A DNA stretch of 63,047 bases from Verrucomicrobiota bacterium (GCA_020630975.1 JAHDID010000031.1:1-63047); one strand, 5' to 3'; positions 25,135 through 33,355 are shown, counted from the stretch's first letter. Numbers and translations are program-made. The notes: generated by a model not told the origin, from the sequence alone.

Positions 25135-26415
25135 TCACTCCGCTATCAGCAGCGTCGCATTGCGCTGGTTTTCCTGCCATTTGGCGAGGCGCTCCTCTGG
25201 AAGTGTGGCCAGATCATCGTAGCGCTTGAAGCCGTTTTTTTCGAGAAAGGTGACGGCCTGTGTCGACAGGGCAAAGAGTAAGTCGGCATCCAGTGTCGAG
25301 GCAATGCGGTGGGCCGCCTCCACGAGGATAGCTCCGTAGCCCATGTCTTTGTGGCCGCTCTTCACGAATAGACACGCGAGCTCGGCCTGACGGGTCTTTG
25401 GGTAGTAGTGCACCGCTACGCAGCCTACGATATTGCCATCGATCGCCAGGACTTGGAAATCTCCGATATCGGCACAGATCTGTTCGCGAGTCCGCTCGAG
25501 TAGCTGGTCGTCCTCGACAGCTCGGCGGATCAGGGAGTAGATCTCGTCGACGTCAGCCGTGGTCGCAGGCCGCAGCTCGTGATAGTCGTCGGCGAATAGC
25601 ATCAGCCCGACCCCCTCATTGCTGAACAGTTCTGCTAGCAGCGCATCGTCGCTGTGATCGCAGCCGATCAGGTGCACGCGAGGGATGCCATCGCGACTGG
25701 CGCGGATCGCTTGGCGTAGCTTGGAGTGGAGCCCCGCGTGGCTGGGCTCCGTCTCGATCTGATCGGCTAGGGTGGTGGCTTTTTCCTGGGAGAGCTGGCG
25801 GGTCTCTAGCTCGGGTAGGGCTAGGGGATCCTCCAGCGAGAGAAAGATGATCTTTTCTGCACCTAGCGCTAGAGCCACCTCGCGGGCGACCACATCGCTA
25901 CTCACGCGCAGGGTTTGCCCGTGGGCATCGTAGCACAGCGGCGATAGGACTGGCAGGATGTCTTGGTCGAGAAAGCTGCGTAGCATCTCGGCATCGACTC
26001 GCTCGATCGTACCGGTGGCGCCCATGTCTTCGCCAGATAGGGTGCCGACTGGGCGAGCATGGATGGCATTAGCCGAGGCGGCACGGATTTTGGCCATGGT
26101 CAGGCTCTGCATCACTCCATTGCTGAGGCGCGAGATCGCATCGATAGCGACCTCTAGGGTAGGGGTATCGGTCGGGCCAGAGCCGTCGGTGTTGGAGAGG
26201 GCGATGCCGCGCTTTTCGCCCAGAGCTGCGATCTGTGCCGAGGCACCATGCACTAGCACCACGTTGATATTCAGCGAGCGCAGTACCGCGAGATCCAGTA
26301 GGATATTGGAGAGATCTGGCGAGTCGATGACAGCCCCATCCAGAGCCACCACAAATGTGGAACCACGAAATTGAGGCACGTACTGGAGGATGGCTCTGAG
26401 GTCTCGGAAATTCAT
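25135..26415 (-). CDS. argA: amino-acid N-acetyltransferase (N-acetylglutamate synthase)
   Basis: This encodes 426 residues, close to classical ArgA (about 440). Residues 1-260 form an amino-acid kinase fold (STFVVALDGAVIDSPDLSNI, VNVVLVHGASAQI-like NINVVLVHGASAQIAALGEK, FLDQDILPVLSPLCYDA, SSDVVAREVALALGAEKIIF). Residues 285-426 form a GNAT domain (LRPATTADVDEIYSLIRRAV, CLFVKSGHKDMGYGAILVEA, FALSTQAVTFLEKNGFKRYD). The enzyme makes N-acetylglutamate from glutamate and acetyl-CoA for arginine synthesis. The kinase fold is the arginine-sensing part in the family. The start codon lies 87 bases from the divergent menF start, with no strong ribosome site visible. Confidence 0.93.
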   Translation of the reverse strand: MNFRDLRAILQYVPQFRGSTFVVALDGAVIDSPDLSNILLDLAVLRSLNINVVLVHGASAQIAALGEKRGIALSNTDGSGPTDTPTLEVAIDAISRLSNGVMQSLTMAKIRAASANAIHARPVGTLSGEDMGATGTIERVDAEMLRSFLDQDILPVLSPLCYDAHGQTLRVSSDVVAREVALALGAEKIIFLSLEDPLALPELETRQLSQEKATTLADQIETEPSHAGLHSKLRQAIRASRDGIPRVHLIGCDHSDDALLAELFSNEGVGLMLFADDYHELRPATTADVDEIYSLIRRAVEDDQLLERTREQICADIGDFQVLAIDGNIVGCVAVHYYPKTRQAELACLFVKSGHKDMGYGAILVEAAHRIASTLDADLLFALSTQAVTFLEKNGFKRYDDLATLPEERLAKWQENQRNATLLIAE

Positions 26416-26502
26416 AAACTGCCCCGAGTAGTGTAACCGCTGGTTTGAGAATTTCGTATTCTATTTTACAGGTTGGTGCTCTTGTTATCGCCCATCTCAG
26501 AA

Positions 26503-27516
26503 ATGACCGATTTCGCTTTCATTCAGACGTCTCCAGGCCGCTATCTCTGCGGTCTAGGGCCGTTTCGTGCCGTCGAGGCGCTGGATGGCGATGTGGGCAC
26601 GGCTTTCTACCGCAACAGCTTCGATCTGAGCGACCCAGAGCCGTGGAAAATTCCGGCTGAGACTTTTGAGACTGGCGATCTGCAGCTTCTTTTGCCAGAA
26701 AATGGCGCGACACCCCTGCCAGAGATCGCTTGGTCGGGTCTGGGCGATGGTGGGGTGCGCGAGGTTTTTAATGAAATCCTGGCGGACATCGAGAGCGGCC
26801 ATATCCAGAAATCCGTGCCGGTGCTGACCGAGCGAGGCACGTTGCATCGCGGTGAGTTGAGCGCCCTAGTAAAGCCACTCGCGACCGTGCCGGATGCCCT
26901 GCAGGGCTATGGCTATCGGCAGGGCGATCAGGGGATGATCGGCGTGTCGCCGGAGACACTTTTCACCCTAGAGGATGGGGTATTTACCACCATGGCACTG
27001 GCTGGCACAGCGCCCAGGCATGAGATCGAGACCTTTCCCGACGACGAGAAAGAGATCCGCGAGCACGAGCTGGTGGCAGACTACCTGTGCGAGCGTCTCG
27101 AGCCACTAGGTGAGGTGCGCCGGGGCAAAAGAACGGTGCTCGATGTCGGGGCGATGGTGCACTTTCTCACCAATATCCAGGTACGCCTACACGACGACTC
27201 CGTAGAGCTCGGCGAGCTGATGGCGCTGATGCACCCCACACCTGCGCTAGGGGCTTGTCCACGTGGAGCAGGCGCACTGCGGCAGCTCATCGAGTATCGC
27301 CAGAGGCTGGATGCACCGACCGAGTTTGGAGCCCCTTTCGGACTGTGGCACGAGGAGCGTTTCCACAGTCTAGTCGCGATCCGAAACGTGTCCTGGCACG
27401 GCGATCAAGTGCGCCTGCCTAGTGGCGTAGGCCTAGTCGAGGGTAGCCGCTTCGACCGTGAGTGGCGCGAGCTGGGACTAAAGCGCAATTCGGTGAAGGC
27501 GCTGCTGGGTGTGTGA
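26503..27516 (+). CDS. menF: isochorismate synthase (chorismate-binding enzyme)
   Basis: This encodes 337 residues from the ATG at 26503; ten more codons upstream are open. The chorismate-binding domain shows ALAGTAPRHEIETFP, DEKEIREHELVADYLCERLE, VHFLTNIQVRLHD, HPTPALGACPRGAGALRQLI and FGAPFGLWHEERFHSLVAIR. The enzyme would convert chorismate to isochorismate for menaquinone. It is shorter than E. coli MenF (431) and lacks much of its N-terminal part. Assignment to MenF rather than aminodeoxychorismate synthase rests on the menD and menH genes that follow on the same strand. The family uses a Lys/Glu general acid-base pair; Glu is visible in DEKEIREHE. Confidence 0.85.
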   Translation: MTDFAFIQTSPGRYLCGLGPFRAVEALDGDVGTAFYRNSFDLSDPEPWKIPAETFETGDLQLLLPENGATPLPEIAWSGLGDGGVREVFNEILADIESGHIQKSVPVLTERGTLHRGELSALVKPLATVPDALQGYGYRQGDQGMIGVSPETLFTLEDGVFTTMALAGTAPRHEIETFPDDEKEIREHELVADYLCERLEPLGEVRRGKRTVLDVGAMVHFLTNIQVRLHDDSVELGELMALMHPTPALGACPRGAGALRQLIEYRQRLDAPTEFGAPFGLWHEERFHSLVAIRNVSWHGDQVRLPSGVGLVEGSRFDREWRELGLKRNSVKALLGV

Positions 27517-27527
27517 AAGATCGTAGT

Positions 27528-27660
27528 GTATGTGGCGGCGAACATCAGTGAGTGGCTGCAGAGCCTATCCGCCAATGCAACAAAACGATGAAACTCCACT
27601 CGCTACGCGCTCGCCGCCACACTTCTAGCTGAAGCGCTTTCGCTTTAAAGATAAGGTGCC
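27528..27660. repeat. inverted-repeat hairpin element
   Basis: TGTGGCGGCGAaC...CAGTGAGTGG (about 27531-27560) pairs with CCACTCGCT...GCTCGCCGCCACA (about 27596-27625), an inverted repeat with a loop of about 35 bases. A second small hairpin AAGCGCTTTCGCTT follows near 27635-27655. The right arm shares the ACTCGCT-GCTCGCCGCCA core with the 74 bp tandem array at 5107 and with 46373. It separates menF from the toxin-antitoxin pair. Confidence 0.65.
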
Positions 27661-27733
27661 GTTCGAGTGTGATGGTATTTCAAGGGTAAAATCACACGTT
27701 GAATGAGCATTAGTTTTAACCGAAAGTAAGGAA

Positions 27734-28033
27734 ATGCATTCGATAGAGCATCTTAGTAGCAGGCTGCCCAGTCTGTGTGAGAGACTGGGGGTTCTTTATG
27801 TCGATATGTTCGGATCTTTTGCGAGAGGCGAGGCCGAAGCCCGTAGTGACTTGGATCTAGTCATTGAGTTTGATATGACATGTGGCGGGGCGATATCTAG
27901 ACGTTTTTTTACTTTCATTCGTGAGGTTGAAGAACTCTTCGAAGGACCTGTTGATGTTTTAACAGAAGGATCAATTAAAAACCCAATCTTGCGCAGGAAT
28001 ATCGATAAAGAGCGTATACGAATCTATGGATGA
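27734..28033 (+). CDS. mntA: MntA-type minimal nucleotidyltransferase antitoxin
   Basis: This encodes 99 residues. The nucleotidyltransferase signature GSx10DxD is present: GSFARGEAEARSDLDLV, with Gly27-Ser28 and Asp39/Asp41. Proteins of this type add AMP units to a conserved tyrosine of the cognate HepT and thereby neutralise it. The C-terminus (LFEGPVDVLTEGSIKNPILR) fits the third acidic residue position and the NPxLRxxI motif of the family. It overlaps the HepT gene by eight bases, so the two are translationally coupled. Base composition is lower in GC than the adjacent men genes, as in a recent insertion. Confidence 0.9.
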   Translation: MHSIEHLSSRLPSLCERLGVLYVDMFGSFARGEAEARSDLDLVIEFDMTCGGAISRRFFTFIREVEELFEGPVDVLTEGSIKNPILRRNIDKERIRIYG

Positions 28034-28370
28034 CCGGACGCTAAAATGGTTGGTAGATGCTCTCCATGCAGTGGATTCGATATTGGAATTCACTCGAGGG
28101 AAAACTTACGATGATTACAGCAATGATCTACTACTACGATCTGGAGTCGAGAGGCAGTTCCTCATTTTAGGTGAAGCACTGAAGAGGGTGCGAGATCACG
28201 AACGTGCTTATTTTGATGCTATTACTGGCGCTGGCGATGCGGTGGCTTTTAGGAATGTGCTGTCTCATAATTATGACTCGATAGAGGATGCAATCGTCTG
28301 GGACACTATTGAAGAGTATTTGGATTCTCTTAGAGAGGATCTTAGAGGCCTAACGATGCCGCTTCTTTGA
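28026..28370 (+). CDS. hepT: HepT-type ribonuclease toxin
   Basis: This encodes 114 residues of HepN/HEPN fold. The catalytic RX4H-X-Y motif is intact: FRNVLSHNYDSIEDAIVW, with Arg76, His81 and Tyr83. Tyr83 is the residue AMPylated by MntA in characterised pairs. The N-terminal helix also matches (LKWLVDALHAVDSILEFTRG, LLLRSGVERQFLILGEALKR). Such toxins cut RNA. The stop codon is 18 bases before the menD ATG, so the pair sits inside the men gene order. The menF-menD spacing is broken by this pair and a hairpin element. Confidence 0.92.
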   Translation: MDDRTLKWLVDALHAVDSILEFTRGKTYDDYSNDLLLRSGVERQFLILGEALKRVRDHERAYFDAITGAGDAVAFRNVLSHNYDSIEDAIVWDTIEEYLDSLREDLRGLTMPLL

Positions 28371-28387
28371 ACCTATACTGTCGTCAT

Positions 28388-29956
28388 ATGAACGCCCCTC
28401 TCGCTGCCACTATCGTCAATACTACTCTCCAGCTCGGAGTGAGAGACTATGTGGTGTGTGCGGGGGCTCGTAATGTGCCGCTGATCTCGGATCTCGCGGC
28501 TCGGGATGCCAGCGAGGCGGTGCTGTGGCATCACTTCGATGAGCGCGCTGCGGCTTTCTTTGCTCTAGGTATGGCCAAGGCTAGCCATCGTCCAGTGGCG
28601 GTGGTAACGACTTCGGGCACGGCTGTGGCGGAGCTGCTGCCAGCTGTGGTAGAGGCTTGGTATAGTGGGGTGCCGCTGATATTGATAACAGCGGATCGTC
28701 CGCCTAGCTATCGAGGTAGTGGCGCACCGCAGGCGATCGAGCAGGCCGGTATTTTCTACGGCTATGTGAGTGAGTTTTTCGATATTGAGTCACCGGGAGA
28801 AGACGGCGACTACTACCACGAAATCGCTTGGGATCGGCAATCGCCATTGCATCTGAACGTGTGCTTTTCCGAGCCTGTCGAGGAGCCAGTCGCCGAGTCC
28901 ACGACAGCCCTGAAACAGTCCACACTCGACCCAGCAGATGCCTTTGCGCCAGCAGTCGAGCTGATGCCGATGTTTGAAAAACCGGTAGCGATTCTGGGGG
29001 AGCTGGCCGAGGCCGATCGTGCAGAGGTCAGAGATTTTCTACTGCAGTCTGGGCTACCTGTCTGGTGCGAGGCGACCAGTGGTCTACGCGAAGATCCTGC
29101 TCTAGCTGCGCAGCGTCTGGTCCATGAGTCGCAGCTCGGCGCTCTGCAGCCTAGCGAGGTGCTGCGTATCGGCGGGGTGCCTAGTCTGCGGTTTTGGCGA
29201 GATCTCGAGTCTATGGATCAGATACGGGTGCTGAATTTCTCTCGAAAAACCTTTCCGGGCCTCGCGAGGCCCCAAGGCGTGCACACCTTTCCGATCGGGC
29301 GACTGGCGGAAGTGGCATTGTACCCTATTCAGGAAAAATTGTACCCTATTGAATCAAAACTGTACCCTATTGAATCCTGCCTAGATGAGCACCCCGGAGC
29401 CGAACCGACTATCGTGCGCGCGCTATCTCGTCGTATACCCGAGGCTGCAGCGGTGTTTTTAGGGAATAGTCTGCCGATACGCGAGTGGAATGCGGCGGCT
29501 GACTTTGCGGTGCCGCACCCGCACTGCTACGCTAGTAGAGGTGCCAACGGGATCGATGGCGAGCTGTCTGCCTACTACGGTATGAGTGCGGGCTATGAGG
29601 AAAGTTGGGGGATATTTGGCGATCTGACTACGCTATACGATATGAACGCGCCGTGGATAGCTGGGCAGTTGCCGGCAGGCCGCCGGCGTATCGCGGTGCT
29701 GAACAACAGCGGTGGGCGGATCTTTTCGCGGTTGCCAGCGATGCGCGCTCTGCCGACAGAGGCGATGGCTCTGGCCGAGAATCAGCATGAGCTAGATTTT
29801 TCGGCATGGGCGGAGCAGTGGCGTATGGAGTATCATTGCTGGGATGGGGCTGCTGAGACTTGGCCTGAGGTTCTAGGAGATCATGCGGTGATCGAGGTGA
29901 AGATCGATCAGCAGAAGTCTGAGGCGTATTGGGAGGCTCTGGCCAGTCGCTCATGA
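28388..29956 (+). CDS. menD: 2-succinyl-5-enolpyruvyl-6-hydroxy-3-cyclohexene-1-carboxylate synthase
   Basis: This encodes 522 residues from the ATG at 28388 (MNAPLAATIVNTTLQLGVRD); E. coli MenD has about 556. It is a thiamine-diphosphate enzyme joining isochorismate and 2-oxoglutarate in menaquinone synthesis. Seen motifs: CAGARNVPLI, HHFDERAAAFFALGMAKAS, VTTSGTAVAELLPAVVEAWY, LILITADRP, VFLGNSLPIREWNAAADFAV and GANGIDGELSAYYG, then GDLTTLYDMNAPWIA and NNSGGRIFSRLPA. The ThDP site (GDLTxxxDxN; NNxGG) is intact. Residues 311-331 (LYPIQEKLYPIESKLYPIES plus Cys) are three seven-residue units encoded by the 21 bp repeat, between the central and C-terminal domains; they keep the frame. Its stop overlaps the menH ATG (ATGA). 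Confidence 0.92.
   Translation: MNAPLAATIVNTTLQLGVRDYVVCAGARNVPLISDLAARDASEAVLWHHFDERAAAFFALGMAKASHRPVAVVTTSGTAVAELLPAVVEAWYSGVPLILITADRPPSYRGSGAPQAIEQAGIFYGYVSEFFDIESPGEDGDYYHEIAWDRQSPLHLNVCFSEPVEEPVAESTTALKQSTLDPADAFAPAVELMPMFEKPVAILGELAEADRAEVRDFLLQSGLPVWCEATSGLREDPALAAQRLVHESQLGALQPSEVLRIGGVPSLRFWRDLESMDQIRVLNFSRKTFPGLARPQGVHTFPIGRLAEVALYPIQEKLYPIESKLYPIESCLDEHPGAEPTIVRALSRRIPEAAAVFLGNSLPIREWNAAADFAVPHPHCYASRGANGIDGELSAYYGMSAGYEESWGIFGDLTTLYDMNAPWIAGQLPAGRRRIAVLNNSGGRIFSRLPAMRALPTEAMALAENQHELDFSAWAEQWRMEYHCWDGAAETWPEVLGDHAVIEVKIDQQKSEAYWEALASRS
29318..29380 (+). repeat. 21 bp tandem repeat, cluster B (three copies, inside menD)
   Basis: TGTACCCTATT occurs at 29319, 29340 and 29361. The 21 bp period equals seven codons, so the reading frame is kept and the repeat is translated as LYPIQEK, LYPIESK and LYPIESC. 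Conventional MenD proteins have no such segment as far as I know. Confidence 0.95.
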
Positions 29957-30636
29957 CTCTCGCGCTCCATGGCAATATCGGCAGCCCAGCAGACTTCGAA
30001 GCGGTGGCAAAGACTGGAGGAGCCGAACTGCAGGCCATCGACCTGTGGCCGCTAGCGCATTTGTCCCTAGATGAGGTAGCAGATCATCTGGCGGGCATTT
30101 CTGGGCCTCGAGGGATTTGCGGCTACTCGATGGGTGGGCGGCTCGCTCTGCATGCGATCTCGCGGCATCCAGAGAGGTGGGACTATGCGGTCATCATATC
30201 GGCACACCCAGGGCTGAAGAGCGAGCAGGAGCGTGCTGAGAGGCTGGCGAGTGACGAGGGGTGGGCTAGGCGGGTAGAAGAGCCCGGCAATTGGGCAGAA
30301 TTTCTCTCAGAGTGGAATGCCCAAGGCGTTTTAGCGGGAAAGATCCCAGAAAGCCAGAATCAACTAGGTGATCAAGCAGAGCCTATCGCTGCAGCTTTTC
30401 GAAACTGGTCGCTGGGCAGGCAGGCAGATCTCAGAGACAGTCTAGCTAGTAGCCCCTGCCCGATCGAATGGGTCGTGGGTGAGCAAGACCACAAATTTCT
30501 AAACCTAGCTGAGGATGCCGCGTCGCACTCGGCTAGCATCCGTCTGAGGGTGGTGCCCGAGTGTGGGCACCGAGTGCTGCTAGAAAGACCAGAGGTCGTT
30601 TCTGCGGCTATCATGGCAGCCGCTTCCAGAGATTAG
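29953..30636 (+). CDS. menH: MenH-like alpha/beta-hydrolase (SHCHC synthase)
   Basis: This encodes 227 residues from the ATG at 29953, which overlaps the menD stop codon. The frame is open 8 codons further upstream. Triad: Ser in ICGYSMGGRLALHAI, Asp in VVGEQDHKFLNLA and His in PECGHRVLLERPE. The small size and LHGNIGSPADFEAV opening match the 2-succinyl-6-hydroxy-2,4-cyclohexadiene-1-carboxylate synthase group (E. coli MenH about 250). It acts right after MenD. It is convergent with the next gene and shares a four-base TTAG end with it, so the two stop codons interlock. Confidence 0.85.
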   Translation: MTLALHGNIGSPADFEAVAKTGGAELQAIDLWPLAHLSLDEVADHLAGISGPRGICGYSMGGRLALHAISRHPERWDYAVIISAHPGLKSEQERAERLASDEGWARRVEEPGNWAEFLSEWNAQGVLAGKIPESQNQLGDQAEPIAAAFRNWSLGRQADLRDSLASSPCPIEWVVGEQDHKFLNLAEDAASHSASIRLRVVPECGHRVLLERPEVVSAAIMAAASRD

Positions 30637-31067
30637 GCAGCGTCGCGCTCTCCTTGTGCGTTCTCCTCGTCGATGAGAGGGGTGAATCCTGCAAGGCTAG
30701 CCTCGATGCCAGAGACGAGTGAAGCTAGTTCATCGAGGTCATTGTTGATCTGCTGCATCTGATCGGTGACATCCGCTCCTAGATATTCGCGGACCATATC
30801 GTATTTCTCGGTTTCGATCTTTTTCACTTCTTGTTTGGCTTGTTGTAATAGTTTGGCGTCGTGTACTTCTGTCGTCATCAGGGCGGTCAGACCGGCGATG
30901 GCTTCGTGAAGCTTATCAAAATACTCACTGCGATTGCGAAAGTGAGGAATGAAGTCCTCGGCCTCGGTCGCTTGCTGCTCGGTGGGCTCGATCCACTTGG
31001 CTATACCGGTGTGTGGTATGGTTGCCCTGTTGTCTGGCCCGACTTTCTTGTGAGTGTGCGATGTCAT
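30633..31067 (-). CDS. small helical protein of unknown function
   Basis: This encodes 144 residues, hydrophilic and mostly helical, with no signal or membrane segment. The segments ATEAEDFIPHFRNRSEYFDK, AKLLQQAKQEVKKIETEKYD and DQMQQINNDLDELASLVSGI look like a coiled coil. The N-terminus is short and basic-polar (MTSHTHKKVGPDNRATIPHT). I recognise no family. The stop codon overlaps that of menH on the opposite strand. The 288 bases between its start and the next gene contain a hairpin with a T-run (31232-31257) but no second gene. Confidence 0.6.
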   Translation of the reverse strand: MTSHTHKKVGPDNRATIPHTGIAKWIEPTEQQATEAEDFIPHFRNRSEYFDKLHEAIAGLTALMTTEVHDAKLLQQAKQEVKKIETEKYDMVREYLGADVTDQMQQINNDLDELASLVSGIEASLAGFTPLIDEENAQGERDAA

Positions 31068-31231
31068 AAGTTACTAGGGTGTGGATCGTGCTCGTTTAGG
31101 GTTGGTCTCAGTTTGGGTTGAAAGTTGAAGAGGTAAGTCTAGTTAAAACTGGAGACGTAAGACGCCGCACCCAACAAGGTGAGGAATGTTACAATGATTA
31201 AGTAGGCAGTAATCATCTAGGAAAGAGCAGT

Positions 31232-31257
31232 AATTAAGACTTCTTAATTAGTTTTTC
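31232..31257 (+). terminator. AU-rich hairpin followed by T-run
   Basis: TAATTAAG-ACTT-CTTAATTA is a perfect eight-base-pair stem followed by GTTTTT. It looks like an intrinsic terminator on the + strand, but no gene ends here: the left neighbour is on the opposite strand. It could end a small RNA beginning around 31100, or act in the leader of the gene at 31356. The stem contains only one G-C pair per arm, which lowers the likelihood. Confidence 0.3.
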
Positions 31258-31355
31258 TAGACCACGCAACTGATTTTTGGTAAAAGTTAGGCGTTATTTA
31301 ATGCAGTGTTTTTATGAGTTTTATTGCGATCTGCCTGTCAGATTGAGGATCTCGG

Positions 31356-32369
31356 GTGTTCTCCGTGCCAGATAGATCTACAGTGCGATTCTTTCTCGCC
31401 GTCTTTTATATCATGATCATCAACCTCGAGAAATCGGCTCGTCGGCATGCCATTACTGGCTCTCTGCAGAGTGTGCTATTCTTTGCTTTGTTCACAGCTG
31501 TCTGGTTTTTGGATGGCGAGTTTGCTTGGAGTGTTCCGTGGTATTGGGCGCTGGGGATCTCAGTTATTTTACCATTGGTGGTGTTGCTGATCTTACCTTT
31601 GGAAAAGATCGGCGACCGGCTAGTGCGATATCTTCGGCCTCAGCCACCGAGTCAGCAGTTTGAGAATGTGGTCACTGAGATCGCCATAGCCTTGGTCGAA
31701 CCGGTGGAGAGTATCCAGACATACGAGAGTCCGATCGCGAATATCGCCATGGTGCCGTGCACAAAGCGAGAGATCGTCGTGGCTACGACCGGAGCTCTAG
31801 AGCGGCTGAGCCGTTACGAACTGCAGGCATTGGTGGCGGCCCAATTCGCCGGGATGAGGGATAAGTGGTGCCGCTTGGCCACACGTGCCGAGATCATGTG
31901 GTGGGCGCTGCCATGGCTGATGCCATTGTGTTTCGTGGGCTTTGCCATGGGGCGTCCGGCTGCGGCTATACTGTCTTTCTTATCGATCTTCTTTTGGGCA
32001 TTCATGCCGCGCTGGATCGAGCAGGGTCGCGATCTGTGTGCCGATGTGGCTGCGGTGCGTACGACTTTGGACCCTACGGCGCTGGCCAGTGCCATGCGTA
32101 AGCTGGCTGATCACGCACGCGATGTGTCGGAGGTGAAGTTTGGGGCGTGGTATCTGCCGAGCAACCCTTTCATCGTACTGCCTAAGCGCTTGAACTCGAC
32201 AACGACGTCCAATGTAAACGGTAGGAAGCGTAGCTGGACCTCAGCCGATGAGGTCCGTATGGAGCTTCTCCTACGCGCAGATCGGGCCGAAGCGATGGCG
32301 GAGGGTGCCGACCCGAGAAAGTTCACTGGGCGCGAATTTAGCAAGCGCTGGGGGCGGTTGGGTCGCTGA
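31356..32369 (+). CDS. M48-peptidase-like membrane protein with degenerate active site
   Basis: This encodes 337 residues from a GTG preceded by GAGG; an internal ATG at 31413 is an alternative. Four or more hydrophobic segments (SVLFFALFTAVWFLDG, YWALGISVILPLVVLLILPL, IMWWALPWLMPLCFVGFAMG, AAILSFLSIFFWAFM) and the family order resemble HtpX/M48 proteins: YESPIANIAMVPCTKREIVV, ALERLSRYELQALVAAQFAG and GRDLCADVAAVRTTLDPTAL. In active members the HExxH zinc motif sits where this protein has AAQFAG, and the ExxAD glutamate is replaced in RDLCAD. The catalytic zinc site is therefore missing. It may be a regulatory or structural pseudopeptidase. It is followed after 74 bases by a rhomboid gene. 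Confidence 0.65.
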   Translation: MFSVPDRSTVRFFLAVFYIMIINLEKSARRHAITGSLQSVLFFALFTAVWFLDGEFAWSVPWYWALGISVILPLVVLLILPLEKIGDRLVRYLRPQPPSQQFENVVTEIAIALVEPVESIQTYESPIANIAMVPCTKREIVVATTGALERLSRYELQALVAAQFAGMRDKWCRLATRAEIMWWALPWLMPLCFVGFAMGRPAAAILSFLSIFFWAFMPRWIEQGRDLCADVAAVRTTLDPTALASAMRKLADHARDVSEVKFGAWYLPSNPFIVLPKRLNSTTTSNVNGRKRSWTSADEVRMELLLRADRAEAMAEGADPRKFTGREFSKRWGRLGR

Positions 32370-32443
32370 TCGACAGCAGCATTTTGTGGCTTTTTCCTTT
32401 TGGGCAGTACGCAGGATGAGTTTACATTTAATTAAGAGAAATT

Positions 32444-33328
32444 ATGGGAATTTACGATCGAGAATACATGAGCGACAGCAACAAGGGCAGTGGGCCACTT
32501 GGTTGGTCTCAGGTGACCTGGCTCATGGTGATCAATGCGGTGGTTTATGTGGTGCAGCACTTTTTGCTCGATGATAGTGGAGTCTTCAAAGAATGGTTCA
32601 CACTATCCCAATCTGGAATTTTCAGTGGCAAGCTATGGCAGCTGATCACATTTCAGTTTTGTCATGGCGATGCGATTCACCTTATCTTCAACATGCTACT
32701 GCTGTTCTTTATGGGAAGGGCTGCTGAGCAGTTATTTGGAAGCCGCTTAATATTGTATGTCTATTTAATCGGTGGTGTGATTGGTGGGCTACTGCATCTC
32801 GTGTGGGGCTTCGCATTTGGATCAGGCATCCTTTCAGGGGCTTCGGCTTCAGTTTTAGCAATAGCTATAGCTTTACTTTGTGCCATGCCTAACCAGTCGG
32901 TTTCTTTTATGTTTTTGCCTATTCAAATAAAGGCGAAGCATATTGCGTGGTTTATCTTGGGAATTAATGTTTTGGGCTTTTTAGGTGGCCTCTTTGGGTT
33001 TTCGACAAACAACACATCCTACGTTTCGCATTTAGGCGGGTTGGCGGTTGGTTTTCTCTTCGTAAAGCGCTGGTGGCCGAATATGAAGTATGGCAGCGGG
33101 GAGAAAAAGGAGAAGGCGAGTCTCAAGAAGCGGGTGAAGGATAAGGTGGACGAGAAAAAGGCTGAGAAAAAGAAGGAAGAAGCAGCCTATCTGAATAAAA
33201 AAGTCGACGCTATCCTCGAGAAAATCAGTGAGGAAGGTATGCAGAGTCTGTCTGCCGAAGAAAAGCGTATCCTCGAGCGTAGCAGTCAAAAGCTGTCCAA
33301 AAAGTTGGACGATAGGGGCAAACACTAG
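32444..33328 (+). CDS. rhomboid-family intramembrane serine protease
   Basis: This encodes 294 residues. It starts with MGIYDREYM, a start typical of this rhomboid group. Six transmembrane segments lie within residues ~22-210. Signature elements are HLIFNMLLLFFMGRAAEQLF (segment 2), the catalytic serine in ILSGASASVLAIAIALL and the catalytic histidine in YVSHLGGLAVGFLF. Such enzymes cleave transmembrane helices. After the membrane part a highly charged linker (KKEKASLKKRVKDKVDEKKA) leads to a small helical domain (LNKKVDAILEKISEEGMQSL, SAEEKRILERSSQKL) like the DUF6576 tail of other rhomboids. It belongs to a run of three + strand membrane genes with the M48-like protein and the MMPL protein. 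Confidence 0.9.
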   Translation: MGIYDREYMSDSNKGSGPLGWSQVTWLMVINAVVYVVQHFLLDDSGVFKEWFTLSQSGIFSGKLWQLITFQFCHGDAIHLIFNMLLLFFMGRAAEQLFGSRLILYVYLIGGVIGGLLHLVWGFAFGSGILSGASASVLAIAIALLCAMPNQSVSFMFLPIQIKAKHIAWFILGINVLGFLGGLFGFSTNNTSYVSHLGGLAVGFLFVKRWWPNMKYGSGEKKEKASLKKRVKDKVDEKKAEKKKEEAAYLNKKVDAILEKISEEGMQSLSAEEKRILERSSQKLSKKLDDRGKH

Positions 33329-33355
33329 AGATCTGCGGGATCGCTCCGCTACTGG

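Noticed and set aside
26554-26847. 97-codon minus-strand frame inside menF
   Set aside because: Antisense shadow of a gene with clear chorismate-binding motifs.
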